From contig JADFKM010000021.1 in the NCBI GenBank assembly GCA_022564935.1, forward strand, positions 1 through 30,754: 30,754 nt of DNA, written 5' to 3'. Both the position numbers and the translations under genes were made by a program. The notes beneath the pieces are model-generated. The model saw only the letters and a list, made by a program, of their open reading frames with translations, had not been told where the DNA came from and did no database searches. The DNA comes from Candidatus Dadabacteria bacterium. GTDB taxonomy: Bacteria > Desulfobacterota_D > UBA1144 > Nemesobacterales > JADFKM01. How positions within the stretch are numbered: the stretch's first letter is position 1; the number at the start of each line of letters is the position of its first letter. This document shows, one piece after another, positions 23,246 through 30,754 of this stretch.

Positions 23246-23872
23246 CTACAAAAGCCCTTGGTCGGTATGCTCAACGTGAGCCAGGGAGCTGTGGCTTTTG
23301 GGGCAGTCGTATTTTATTTCCCCCGTACCTTTGTTCACCGCGGCCGAGGCGGTTTCGGCTAACTTGTATTCCATGCCTTCGGGCATCTGAACCAGTATGT
23401 GGAGGTTGTCTCCCGTAGCCTCGTTCAGAATGGGCTCGGTTACGGTTTCAAGCACGCCCGGAATAACCACGCGGGCGGTCCTGTTATCCATGTCGTGCTC
23501 GAACTCAATTGGGACGAACTTAGGCTCGAGAACGGTGCTGACCACGCTTGCCAGTACTTCGAACCAGGCGTTGCCTTCCTGTCCGATGAGAATCCTCAGT
23601 AATGCGTCTCGCTGCTCCTGCGAGGTGTTCTCGTCGATAAAAGGCTGCATTGTGCCGTTCCCTTCGTGAAGGGGGCCGGGCCAGTGGTAAGTCGCGGCGA
23701 ACTTAACGCCGTCCAAGCTGATGTCTTCGAAGTGTCCCTCCGCGATCTCCATCCCCATCATACCCTCGCATTTGTGATGGGTGGGCTCAGCCCAGTAGTC
23801 ACACGGGCATCCGGGGTCACAGTTGCAGTTCTTGATGTATTTCCCTTTCATACGCCATCTATATTCTGTCAT
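23246..23872 (-). CDS. DUF1326 family protein
   Basis: This 208-residue soluble protein begins with the family's Cys-rich motif CNCDPGCPCDYW (Cys 16, 18, 22, 24), then another Cys in HHKCEGMMGMEI, then TYHWPGPLHEGNGTMQPFIDE, typical of DUF1326. The Cys cluster suggests metal binding. The in-frame extension to 23983 is rejected, because GGAGAG sits directly before ATG 23872 and homology starts there. It is the first gene of a likely two-gene unit with DUF2182. A strong promoter and a palindromic leader precede it. Its role is unknown; a metal-handling pair is an inference. Ends in TAG. Confidence 0.88.
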   Translation of the reverse strand: MTEYRWRMKGKYIKNCNCDPGCPCDYWAEPTHHKCEGMMGMEIAEGHFEDISLDGVKFAATYHWPGPLHEGNGTMQPFIDENTSQEQRDALLRILIGQEGNAWFEVLASVVSTVLEPKFVPIEFEHDMDNRTARVVIPGVLETVTEPILNEATGDNLHILVQMPEGMEYKLAETASAAVNKGTGEIKYDCPKSHSSLAHVEHTDQGLL

Positions 23873-23928
23873 AAACTCTCCTTTAAAATGAATGGAATAC
23901 CAAATATTCTGATGGGGAAATGATGAAC

Positions 23929-23965
23929 GTGCAAGAACATGCACTAACCCAACATCAAGGTGCAT
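23929..23965. promoter_or_regulatory. GTGCA/TGCAC palindromes in the DUF1326 leader
   Basis: GTGCA (23929-23933) and TGCAC (23940-23944) are inverted repeats with a 6-base spacer. ATGCAC (23939-23944) also pairs with GTGCAT (23960-23965) across 15 bases. The three half-sites lie just downstream of the predicted start of transcription, where a repressor could bind or an mRNA hairpin form. Confidence 0.4.
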
Positions 23966-23978
23966 TGGCTTAAACGCT

Positions 23979-24008
23979 ATCATATTACGTTCGGGGTGTT
24001 TTTGTCAA
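23979..24008 (-). promoter_or_regulatory. Sigma70 promoter of the DUF1326-DUF2182 unit
   Basis: On the minus strand a perfect TTGACA (24003-24008), an 18-base spacer and TATGAT (23979-23984, 5 of 6). The start of transcription near 23972 implies a leader of about 100 bases. Confidence 0.65.
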
Positions 24009-24106
24009 GGGGTAGTTTGTCCTCGGTAGAAATTATGTGGTGCGGTTTCCGTTCAGCGTAGCGGGGGAATAGTTAAATTTTTGGAATTCAAATTGGGAGA
24101 CGGCCA

Positions 24107-25633
24107 TTACGTCGCTCTCTTAACCGATTTTCCCAGCGCTACGAGAAACATCGCGCTCTTGCCTTCGGCATGCGGTGAGAAGAACCGGGTCACGTCGTCG
24201 TCATAGAACGTGAGGCCGCTTGCCCCGAATCTCTGACCATAGGCGGCAAGGTAGAGCCTTCCGCCGATAATGCACGCTTCAAGCTGCGCCGCCCTGTAGC
24301 CCCTGTTGCCGTAGGCATCAAATACAGCCGGCAAGTCCGAGAGGAAGAACACGTCCGCGCTCGCATCCGCCGGTATGTCCTGTCCCAGTCCAAGGTGTCC
24401 GGCCTCGTCCCGGAAGTCCCCTTCCTTCAGCAATTCCAGTGCGTTTTTTTGAATGTTGTAGAAGTATGCCCCGCTCGGCAGTCCGTCCACATCGTTGGCT
24501 ATGATGTAGATGTAGTTTAGAGCAGGTGTTCCTTCAGTTAAGAAATCAGCGGGGATTCCTCGTGTGGAATAGTGGAGGGTATTGGATAGCTCCTTGAATG
24601 TTATAGGAACCCTGGCGAACCTGCGCGTCGAGCCGCGCCTTGATATTGTGCTTTCAAGAGTGTCTGAGGCTGTGCTCAAATCTTCATCGAAATCAAGCGG
24701 ATAGAGCTTTCCTGAGGGCTCGGTAGGCCGTAGCTTCACTGCCCGGCTTCTCCAGCCGCTAACTTCCTCCTCAGTGCCGAGCGTTGAGGCTCGGTGCATT
24801 TGCCTTATTTTGGGGTAGTCGACCTCCCGGCGGGACAGCGGGAGCGTTTCATGGTCAATCGGTTCGGGCTCCTGTGTTTCACGCGGCTCTCGTTTTCCCG
24901 TATTACCTATGGTGACGATGCTTACCGCCGCTTCGCGCTCGGCGTCTAGCCCGAGCAGGCTGTTGAGCGCAGTATCAATGAACCCGGCTATGACAGTGGC
25001 GGGGATGTTGTGCGCCGAGGCCGCCGCCAGCGTGTTGGCCAGTATTGTACCGGTGTCCCAGAACGTGTGCCTGTACGCCCTTGCCTGGTATTTCCAGGCA
25101 TTACGCCAGAACGTGTCGGCGCAGACGATCGAGATCGGGGACTTGAGTATTGAGGGGTGCCCGGCTGTTGCTCTGTCGAGAACGCCCCTGTAATCACCGC
25201 TGCGGAGTCTTTTAAGGGAAAAATCGTGAGGGGCGAAGTGATACACACCCGCCTCAAGCCCGTCTAAGTCGCAGCAAATTATGTAAAGGTCAATGTGGTA
25301 AAGCGCCCCGGTGCATGCCGCTACGCGGAAATATATCTCCCCTCCCGTATAGCCCGTTTTTTTGATAATGCCGGCTGAGAGGAACAGAAGGCGCCCTAGA
25401 GTCGTTAGGTTGGGTACGCACTCTTGCCCGGCGTCCTGCACTGTAACCGATATCGCTTCGAGCGCCGTAAGAGCGGAGGGTTCCAAGTCCGTTGGTATTT
25501 TAAGGGAGATCAGGTCTTTGTAGATTTTGAAGGGAGTGGGCTGGTTCTCCCAGTCCATGTAATGGGCGGGCATACCCGGGTGCTTTGTGCAGTTGTGGTA
25601 TTTCCAGGCTTCTTCTATTTTACGGTTGTTCAA
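24107..25633 (-). CDS. SagB/ThcOx-type oxidoreductase with two tandem nitroreductase-like domains
   Basis: SagB-type enzymes use FMN to oxidise azoline rings in RiPP peptides, though many members have unknown substrates. This 508-residue protein repeats the fold. Domain 1 (about 75-245) keeps RVAACTGALYHIDLYI (ligand loop), GLEAGVYHFAP and YRHTFWDTGTILANTLAAA. Domain 2 (about 320-505) keeps TISRRGSTRRF (typical FMN-binding RRS-x-R), GLPSGAYFYN and YRAAQLEACIIGGRLYLAA. Each domain lacks the motif the other retains. The start is TTG 25633 after an in-frame TAG of the upstream gene; the Shine-Dalgarno is weak, and ATG at residue 21 is an alternative. No YcaO or precursor-peptide gene is visible nearby. 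Confidence 0.82.
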   Translation of the reverse strand: MNNRKIEEAWKYHNCTKHPGMPAHYMDWENQPTPFKIYKDLISLKIPTDLEPSALTALEAISVTVQDAGQECVPNLTTLGRLLFLSAGIIKKTGYTGGEIYFRVAACTGALYHIDLYIICCDLDGLEAGVYHFAPHDFSLKRLRSGDYRGVLDRATAGHPSILKSPISIVCADTFWRNAWKYQARAYRHTFWDTGTILANTLAAASAHNIPATVIAGFIDTALNSLLGLDAEREAAVSIVTIGNTGKREPRETQEPEPIDHETLPLSRREVDYPKIRQMHRASTLGTEEEVSGWRSRAVKLRPTEPSGKLYPLDFDEDLSTASDTLESTISRRGSTRRFARVPITFKELSNTLHYSTRGIPADFLTEGTPALNYIYIIANDVDGLPSGAYFYNIQKNALELLKEGDFRDEAGHLGLGQDIPADASADVFFLSDLPAVFDAYGNRGYRAAQLEACIIGGRLYLAAYGQRFGASGLTFYDDDVTRFFSPHAEGKSAMFLVALGKSVKRAT

Positions 25634-25648
25634 CTTGCTACGGGTTTC

Positions 25649-26020
25649 CTAAAACCCGACCTTAAATATGCCCATGTAGGCCGCTATCCCGCCCAGGATG
25701 GGGATTAAGAACCACAGCAAAAGGGCCACACTGCCCCGGGTTCTTTTGATAACCGCTATGCTTCCGGCAAGCAGCACCCATATGCCGAGCTTGACCCATG
25801 CCCAGGCGGGCCAGCTTCCGGGGCTCATGATTCCGAGCCTTGCGAGGAGTCCGAATCCGGCGATTATTATCATGATCATTACGACGCCGTGTGTAATGGC
25901 TGCAAGTTTTCTTCCCTTCTCAGAATTGTTCATTGAAAGGGACAGATATGCGCCTAGTGAGAGGAACAAAAACATTATACCGAATATATGAATCAGCTTA
26001 TATGCGTTTATTGGGATCAT
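25649..26020 (-). CDS. Small four-helix membrane protein, SirB/CopD-like
   Basis: This 123-residue protein has four hydrophobic helices (about 7-27, 39-60, 72-92 and 98-117). INAYKLIHIFGIMFLFLSLGAY has the HxxG-type first helix seen in SirB-like and CopD-like small membrane proteins, possibly for heme or metal, but I cannot assign a function. GGAGG lies ten bases before ATG 26020. It ends in TAG 15 bases before the TTG start of the SagB-type gene, in the same reading frame, so the two are surely co-transcribed. Confidence 0.75.
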   Translation of the reverse strand: MIPINAYKLIHIFGIMFLFLSLGAYLSLSMNNSEKGRKLAAITHGVVMIMIIIAGFGLLARLGIMSPGSWPAWAWVKLGIWVLLAGSIAVIKRTRGSVALLLWFLIPILGGIAAYMGIFKVGF

Positions 26021-26326
26021 TACTTTGTGCCTCCTAATAACTGTTGCTGTCGTACCTTGAACCGGTCATACAAGTACTTAATCATATTTAACCGGGCGGC
26101 TCAAGTTTTAAACTCATTTTGGGCCTTCCGGTGAGTTTGTTTGTAATGGACTATTAAGATAGTATTTAAGACAGTATTTTCGAATTCTCTTGGGATAGAC
26201 GGCTCCTTTTCTGAATGTGGGAGGGGTGTTTGACAAGGATGCAAGTAAGTTTAATATATAATATTTAAGGAACCGATGGATTTTTTCGCACAATTTTAGG
26301 GTAAAAAATCCAATCACGGGTATTTG
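26021..26326. other. 306-base divergent intergenic region
   Basis: It separates the SagB unit (minus) from the transketolase unit (plus). A plus-strand promoter lies at 26230-26257. A two-copy 12-base tandem repeat, TTAAGATAGTAT and TTAAGACAGTAT, occupies 26154-26177. No gene is supported, and I see no clear minus-strand promoter. Confidence 0.4.
26230..26257 (+). promoter_or_regulatory. Probable promoter of the transketolase operon
   Basis: Perfect TTGACA (26230-26235), a 16-base spacer and TAATAT (26252-26257, 4 of 6); the leader would be about 65 bases. Confidence 0.5.
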
Positions 26327-27163
26327 ATGTTTAAGACCACCAGTGATGTTAACGTTCTCAAAGAGGTTGCCAGAAAGGTAAGGATTGACCTCCTCAAAGC
26401 CCTTCATAGAGCTAAGTCGGGGCACACGGGCGGCTCTTTGTCTTCTGTGGAGATAATAGTATCGATCTATTTCTCGGAGATGAGACATGACCCCGGAAAT
26501 CCCAGATGGGAGGACAGGGACAGGTTTATCCTTTCCAAGGGACATGGGGTGCCGGCGCTTTACTCAACCCTCGCGCACGCCGGTTACTTTGATGCGTCCG
26601 AGCTGATGACATTGCGTCAGCTCGACAGCCGCCTGCAGGGCCATCCCGAATATGACCTCGACATCGGCATCGAAGCCTCCACCGGCTCGCTGGGTCACGG
26701 TTTGTCGACCGCAAACGGCATGGCGCTGGCCTTCAAACTGGACGGCAGGGACAACCGGATCTACGTGCTCCTAAGCGACGGAGAGCTCCAGGAAGGAGCG
26801 ACCTGGGAAGCGATCACCAGCTCCTCTTACAGAAAACTGGACAACCTGTGCGCATTTGTGGACAGGAACCGCTTTCAAAACGACGGTGCTATGGCCGATA
26901 TTAAAGACATCGAGCCTGTGGATGAAAAATGGAGGGCGTTCGGATGGGAAGTCGAGAACCTGCCGGACGGTCACGACATCCCTGCGATCTTGAAAACATT
27001 TGAAAAGGCAAAAACCGTTAAAGGGAAGCCCTTTGTAGTCATTGCAAACACGGTTAAGGGAAAGGGCGTGTCGATCTTTGAGAATCAGGGCAAGTACCAC
27101 GGCGTCGCCCCCTCCGATGAAGAGCTGGAAATCGCACTTAAAGAGTTAGGAGAGGCTGCATGA
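26327..27163 (+). CDS. Transketolase, N-terminal (thiamine-diphosphate-binding) subunit
   Basis: Transketolase moves two-carbon units between sugar phosphates in the pentose phosphate pathway. This 278-residue subunit carries the ThDP pyrophosphate-binding half: SGHTGGSLSSVEI, ILSKGHGVPALYSTL, GSLGHGLSTANGMA and SDGELQEGATWEA (GDG-type motif), then DRNRFQNDG. The C-terminal half is the next gene, a common two-subunit arrangement. ATG 26327 is chosen over the TTG three bases earlier; the Shine-Dalgarno is weak. Its stop overlaps the start of the next gene (ATGA), so the subunits should be made in step. Confidence 0.94.
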   Translation: MFKTTSDVNVLKEVARKVRIDLLKALHRAKSGHTGGSLSSVEIIVSIYFSEMRHDPGNPRWEDRDRFILSKGHGVPALYSTLAHAGYFDASELMTLRQLDSRLQGHPEYDLDIGIEASTGSLGHGLSTANGMALAFKLDGRDNRIYVLLSDGELQEGATWEAITSSSYRKLDNLCAFVDRNRFQNDGAMADIKDIEPVDEKWRAFGWEVENLPDGHDIPAILKTFEKAKTVKGKPFVVIANTVKGKGVSIFENQGKYHGVAPSDEELEIALKELGEAA

Positions 27164-28161
27164 GCGCTACGGGACTTAGCGACTTTGTACTGGAAGAGCC
27201 GGGTGAGAGCACCTACATCAGGGAGGTTTATGGAAAGACCCTGGTCGAGCTTGGTAGAGAGGGCCGGGACATCGTTGTCCTCGACGCGGACCTTACCGTG
27301 TCCACCAAGACCAGTTATTTCGGAAAAGAGTTTCCCGAGAGGTTCTTCACCATGGGCGTCTCTGAGCAGGACATGATGGCCACGGCCGCGGGGTTCGCGC
27401 TTTCCGGAAAGGTTCCCTTTGCCAGTACGTTTGCCGTTTTTGCCACCGGTAGGGCATGGGAGCATGTAAGGCAGTCCATTGCCTTCCCGGGCCTGAACGT
27501 AAAGATAGTGGCTACTCACGCCGGGGTTACCGTGGGTGAGGACGGGGCCACCCATCAGGCTCTCGAAGACGTTGCGCTCATGAGGGTGCTGCCCAATATG
27601 AAGGTAATCGTCCCCGCCGACGCCGTGGAAACCGAGCAGGTAATAAGGGCTATTGTGCGCGATAAAGGCCCTGTATATGTAAGGCTGGCCAGGGTGAAGT
27701 TCCCCACGATATTCAATGAATCTTACCATTTTGATATAGGAAAAGCCCGTATTTTGAGAGGAGGCACCGATGTTACCATCTTTGCCATCGGCATTATGGT
27801 TAGCGAGGCTCTTGAGGCAGCCCGGATTCTCGTAAAGGGAGGGGTCAGCGCCTGTGTGGTCAACGTTTCTTCGGTCAAGCCCATCGATGTCGAGACCATC
27901 GTTAAAACAGCAAGCGTTACAGGCGCTGTCGTGACCGCCGAGGACCACAGCATTATCGGGGGTCTCGGAGGCGCCGTCTCGGAGGTGCTTGGAGAGTACT
28001 GCCCGACCCCTATAAAGCGTATAGGCATGAGGGACAGGTTCGGAACATCGGGTAATGGAATGAAGCTGCTCGAGCACTTCGGCCTGAAAGCACGAAATAT
28101 TGCGGATGCCGCACGCGGGCTTTTGGACATCAACCGGCGGTCAGAGTCCGTAGGTTTGTAG
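27160..28161 (+). CDS. Transketolase, C-terminal subunit
   Basis: This 333-residue partner supplies the pyrimidine-binding and C-terminal domains. Landmarks are VLDADLTVSTKTSYFGKEFPERFF, GVSEQDMMATAAGFALSG (the conserved activating Glu in SEQ), FAVFATGRAWEHVRQS, HAGVTVGEDGATHQALEDVA and the C-terminal VVTAEDHSIIGGLGGAV. The length is normal for split transketolases. Related 1-deoxyxylulose-5-phosphate synthase is a single chain with other signatures, so it is unlikely. ATGA overlap with the N-terminal subunit. Ends in TAG. Confidence 0.94.
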   Translation: MSATGLSDFVLEEPGESTYIREVYGKTLVELGREGRDIVVLDADLTVSTKTSYFGKEFPERFFTMGVSEQDMMATAAGFALSGKVPFASTFAVFATGRAWEHVRQSIAFPGLNVKIVATHAGVTVGEDGATHQALEDVALMRVLPNMKVIVPADAVETEQVIRAIVRDKGPVYVRLARVKFPTIFNESYHFDIGKARILRGGTDVTIFAIGIMVSEALEAARILVKGGVSACVVNVSSVKPIDVETIVKTASVTGAVVTAEDHSIIGGLGGAVSEVLGEYCPTPIKRIGMRDRFGTSGNGMKLLEHFGLKARNIADAARGLLDINRRSESVGL

Positions 28162-28200
28162 AGGTATATCGGCTAAAGCTGAATTTATGTTCCCAATCAA

Positions 28201-28230
28201 TTGCCCTTCTATAATTTTTTCACTTATAAT
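28201..28230 (+). promoter_or_regulatory. Probable promoter of ctpA
   Basis: TTGCCC (28201-28206), an 18-base spacer and a perfect TATAAT (28225-28230) in an AT-rich gap, about 58 bases before the ctpA start codon. Confidence 0.5.
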
Positions 28231-28287
28231 TATTACATGTACCGGTCTTCCCTGTAACGGAGAGTTGAAAACCTCAGGAGGTAAGGG

Positions 28288-29418
28288 ATGAAAAGGCTTT
28301 TTATTATCGCAATGACAATAGGTGTGTTTATCACCCCCACCACAGTGCCCAGGGCGGATAATGATGATGTATACCAAGGCCTTTCGAACTTCACGAGGGT
28401 TCTGGATTTGGTCGAGAGGAGCTACGTTGATGAAGTAGAGCTGGAAAAGCTTACTCTCAGCGCTATTGAGGGGATGTTAAAGTCCCTCGACCCTTATTCT
28501 GTTTATCTTACCCCTGAGCGGTACAAGGAGTTTGAAGAGGGCACATCGGGAGAGTTCGGGGGGGTCGGTTTGGAAATAGCCAGCAAAAACGACGTGCTCA
28601 CCATCATAACCCCTATCGAAGGCACCCCCGCCGCAAGAGCGGGAATTAAACCGGGCGATGTGATAATTAGAATAGAGGACACCCCCGCCAAGGAACTGCA
28701 GATCTTTGAAGTTGTTAAACTCCTGAGGGGCCCCAAAGGCACCGACGTCACGATAACGATTAAGAGAGAGCGTGACGGCGTGATTTCCAAAATTACGCTG
28801 ACGAGGGACACGATACACGTAAGGAGCGTTACGTATGAGCTGAAAGAAAGGGGCATCGGTTACGTCAGGCTCAACAACTTCCAGGACAAGAGTGCTGGAG
28901 AGGTGAGCCGTGCAATGGTGAGGCTCGAAAACGAAAACGGGAAACAACTCAGCGGTTTGATACTGGATTTAAGAAACAACCCCGGCGGGCTTCTTTCCCA
29001 GGCCGTGGAGCTCGCCGATAAATTCATCGACAAAGGCCTCATAGTCAGCGTGAAGGGAAGGGCGCCGGACCAGTCAATCGAGTACTACGCCACCAAGAAC
29101 GACGAGTCGTATAATTACCCCCTTGTAGTGCTTGTGAACCGGGGCAGCGCAAGCGCCTCGGAAGTGGTAGCCGAGGCACTTCAAGACCGAAAAAGAGCGG
29201 TGATACTGGGCACCGAAACGTTCGGCAAAGGCTCGGTGCAGACCATTATAAAGCTTGAGGACGGCTCGGGACTCAAACTTACCACAGCAAGGTTTTACGC
29301 TCCCAGCGGAAGGTCGATTAACGAAGTTGGAGTCACCCCCGATGTAATAGTTGAAAACCCCGAGGATAAGGACCTTCAGCTTAAGAGGGCGATAGAGCTT
29401 TTGAGCTCCGGTGGTTGA
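28288..29418 (+). CDS. ctpA: S41 family C-terminal processing protease
   Basis: CtpA/Prc proteases trim envelope proteins, often murein hydrolases, in the periplasm. This 376-residue protein has a signal peptide (MKRLFIIAMTIGVFI...), an N-terminal helical cap (VERSYVDEVELEKLTLSAIEGMLKSLDPYS), a PDZ domain at about 85-165 (GEFGGVGLEI, GIKPGDVIIRIED) and the S41 core. GSASASE supplies Ser289 and TFGKGSVQ supplies Lys314 of the Ser-Lys dyad. CAGGAGG stands ahead of ATG 28288. In many Gram-negative bacteria ctpA lies between envC and the deacetylase gene that follows; envC is not upstream here. Confidence 0.95.
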   Translation: MKRLFIIAMTIGVFITPTTVPRADNDDVYQGLSNFTRVLDLVERSYVDEVELEKLTLSAIEGMLKSLDPYSVYLTPERYKEFEEGTSGEFGGVGLEIASKNDVLTIITPIEGTPAARAGIKPGDVIIRIEDTPAKELQIFEVVKLLRGPKGTDVTITIKRERDGVISKITLTRDTIHVRSVTYELKERGIGYVRLNNFQDKSAGEVSRAMVRLENENGKQLSGLILDLRNNPGGLLSQAVELADKFIDKGLIVSVKGRAPDQSIEYYATKNDESYNYPLVVLVNRGSASASEVVAEALQDRKRAVILGTETFGKGSVQTIIKLEDGSGLKLTTARFYAPSGRSINEVGVTPDVIVENPEDKDLQLKRAIELLSSGG

Positions 29419-29439
29419 TATTATTTTATTTAGCGCTTA

Positions 29440-30738
29440 ATGCTATTGAGTAAAAAACCAAGGAAATCCATAAAGAGACCCCGCAGAGCGCGAGACAAAC
29501 GGAAATCTACGGGCGAGAAGCTCCTTGTTTATGCCTTCTTCAGTCTAGTCGCTTTTTCTCTTGTGTTTCTCTGGGGGCTTCGGCACCTGCAAAATCAACC
29601 TACGGCTAAACGGCCGGAAGGCGTTGTCTCCCAATCTAAACTGTCCGATGATATCGAGAGCGTAGACAATGCCTTGTTTAAGACGTTCTTTATCCTCGGC
29701 GCATCTGAGAGCGACATCGTTTCCCAGCAAGAATCACGGAAGCGCAAAGGAGAGCTGAGGTGGGAATTCAAAGATACGAGCATTGAGCTTCCTAACGGCT
29801 CAGGCAGGGGGAGAATAGAGGAGGTGCTCGAACACACGCTTTCGGCTCCCAACGTCTTGTGGGAAGTGTATGAAAAGGGAAGCAACACCGTTCTTGATGT
29901 TGAAACACTAAATTTCCCCACCCACAGGGTCACATTCATGCCGCATAAATCTCTTCCCAAAGAAAAAAATATATCCGACGGCAATCCCCCGCCCGCTGCC
30001 GAGAGCCGTGTTGCGTACATTCCCAGGCGTATACCCCGGATCCCGGTAATGCCCCGAGCGGACAGCAAGCCCAAAATTGTCATAATTGTTGACGACCTCG
30101 GAGCAGACCGTGCCTCCATCGACAGGCTTCTTAACATCCCCGGGCAGCTCACCTTTGCGGTGCTTCCGAACCTTCCCTACTCGGAATATGCCGCCGAGGA
30201 GGCCCATAAGATGGGAAGGGACGTAATCTTACACCTGCCGATGGAGCCTAAGTCCTCATCGGGATACAGCGGAGCCGATCCGGGGCCCTATGCCCTACTT
30301 ACCGGCCTTTCCCCACAGCAGATTCTATCCAAGCTGGAAAAAAACCTCTCTTCCGTTCCCCACATAAAAGGCGTCAACAACCACATGGGCTCAAAGTTCA
30401 CAGAGAGAAGAGACTTGATGGAGCTTGTCCTGGAGAGACTGAAGAGTAAGGGGCTTTTTTTCGTCGACAGCAGAACCACTTCAAATACCCAGGGCTACAA
30501 CACGGCTAAATCCCTCGGGATTAAAGCCGCCGAACGTGACCTGTTCCTGGATGAATCCACCCGGGGCGAGAAATATGTGAGGTCTCAGCTTGAAGCATTG
30601 GTGCAGATATCAAAAAAAAAGGGGTATGCCATCGGTATCTGTCACCCCTATCCGGAAACCATCGAGGTGCTTGAAGACCTGGTGCCTAAAATGAAAACTC
30701 AAGTTGAGCTTATTCCCATATCCCGTATTGTAAAATGA
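29440..30738 (+). CDS. Divergent polysaccharide deacetylase family protein (YibQ-like)
   Basis: This 432-residue protein has a basic N-terminus and one membrane helix (about 29-47, LLVYAFFSLVAFSLVFLW), then a linker, then a periplasmic deacetylase-fold domain from about 205. Landmarks are KIVIIVDDLGADRASID, LTFAVLPNLPYSEYAA, DVILHLPMEP, GVNNHMGSKFTERRDLM, FFVDSRTTSNTQG and GICHPYPETIEVL. It keeps Asp-Asp and His residues but not the full NodB set, as usual for this divergent family. Its role in the cell envelope is presumed from its partner ctpA, 21 bases upstream. The start lacks a clear Shine-Dalgarno. Complete, ending 16 bases before the window ends. Confidence 0.9.
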   Translation: MLLSKKPRKSIKRPRRARDKRKSTGEKLLVYAFFSLVAFSLVFLWGLRHLQNQPTAKRPEGVVSQSKLSDDIESVDNALFKTFFILGASESDIVSQQESRKRKGELRWEFKDTSIELPNGSGRGRIEEVLEHTLSAPNVLWEVYEKGSNTVLDVETLNFPTHRVTFMPHKSLPKEKNISDGNPPPAAESRVAYIPRRIPRIPVMPRADSKPKIVIIVDDLGADRASIDRLLNIPGQLTFAVLPNLPYSEYAAEEAHKMGRDVILHLPMEPKSSSGYSGADPGPYALLTGLSPQQILSKLEKNLSSVPHIKGVNNHMGSKFTERRDLMELVLERLKSKGLFFVDSRTTSNTQGYNTAKSLGIKAAERDLFLDESTRGEKYVRSQLEALVQISKKKGYAIGICHPYPETIEVLEDLVPKMKTQVELIPISRIVK

Positions 30739-30754
30739 TTTGGCTACCATTATT

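Noticed and set aside
27085-28077. Minus-strand open frame of 330 codons opposite transketolase.
   Set aside because: It is antisense to a clear two-subunit transketolase, and its composition is typical of a shadow frame.

Overview
The window is about 30.8 kb of bacterial chromosome. The genes are dense, mostly GC-rich and Gram-negative in style (secreted MsrAB, periplasmic CtpA, GldG/DUF4340-type ABC cluster, split transketolase). The gene set suggests a free-living deltaproteobacterium-like or Dadabacteria-like lineage, but nothing here fixes the taxon. TAG is the commonest stop codon among the recognisable genes.

Left part (1-9.5 kb): the C-terminal two thirds of recG; a decayed patch with an htpX deletion scar, an intact DsrE-like gene and a broken DUF2165 gene; peptide deformylase; a four-gene ABC-2/GldG/DUF4340 operon on the plus strand; and aspS converging on it. 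Next (10-13 kb) come an acyl-CoA dehydrogenase, a CitE/malyl-CoA-lyase-like protein, a secreted protein of unknown function and tRNA-Arg(UCG).

Middle (13-19.3 kb): just after the tRNA the composition turns visibly AT-rich and the coding strand flips. This segment holds a stub of an Ig-like-domain protein, a DUF2971 gene, an iron-transport operon and a secreted MsrA-MsrB fusion, so it looks like an accessory segment next to a tRNA. The iron operon encodes a DtxR-type repressor with an N-terminal membrane helix and two C-terminal FeoA domains, then the FeoB GTPase, then the FeoB membrane part. The two FeoB pieces are in one reading frame, separated only by a TAG and five codons. A good sigma70 promoter precedes the operon, and palindromes cover its -10 box, which is consistent with autoregulation by the first gene.

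Right part (19.3-30.75 kb): GC-rich genes again. These are a crotonase-fold enzyme, a YajR-like MFS transporter, a DUF1326-DUF2182 pair of probable metal-binding proteins with its own promoter and palindromic leader, a tandem SagB-type oxidoreductase behind a small 4-TM protein, a two-subunit transketolase, the CtpA protease and a divergent polysaccharide deacetylase.

The best candidates for something undescribed are the membrane-tethered DtxR-FeoA/TAG-split FeoB operon with its overlapping operators, and the SagB/4-TM plus DUF1326/DUF2182 neighbourhood. No CRISPR array, transposase, integrase or phage gene was recognised.
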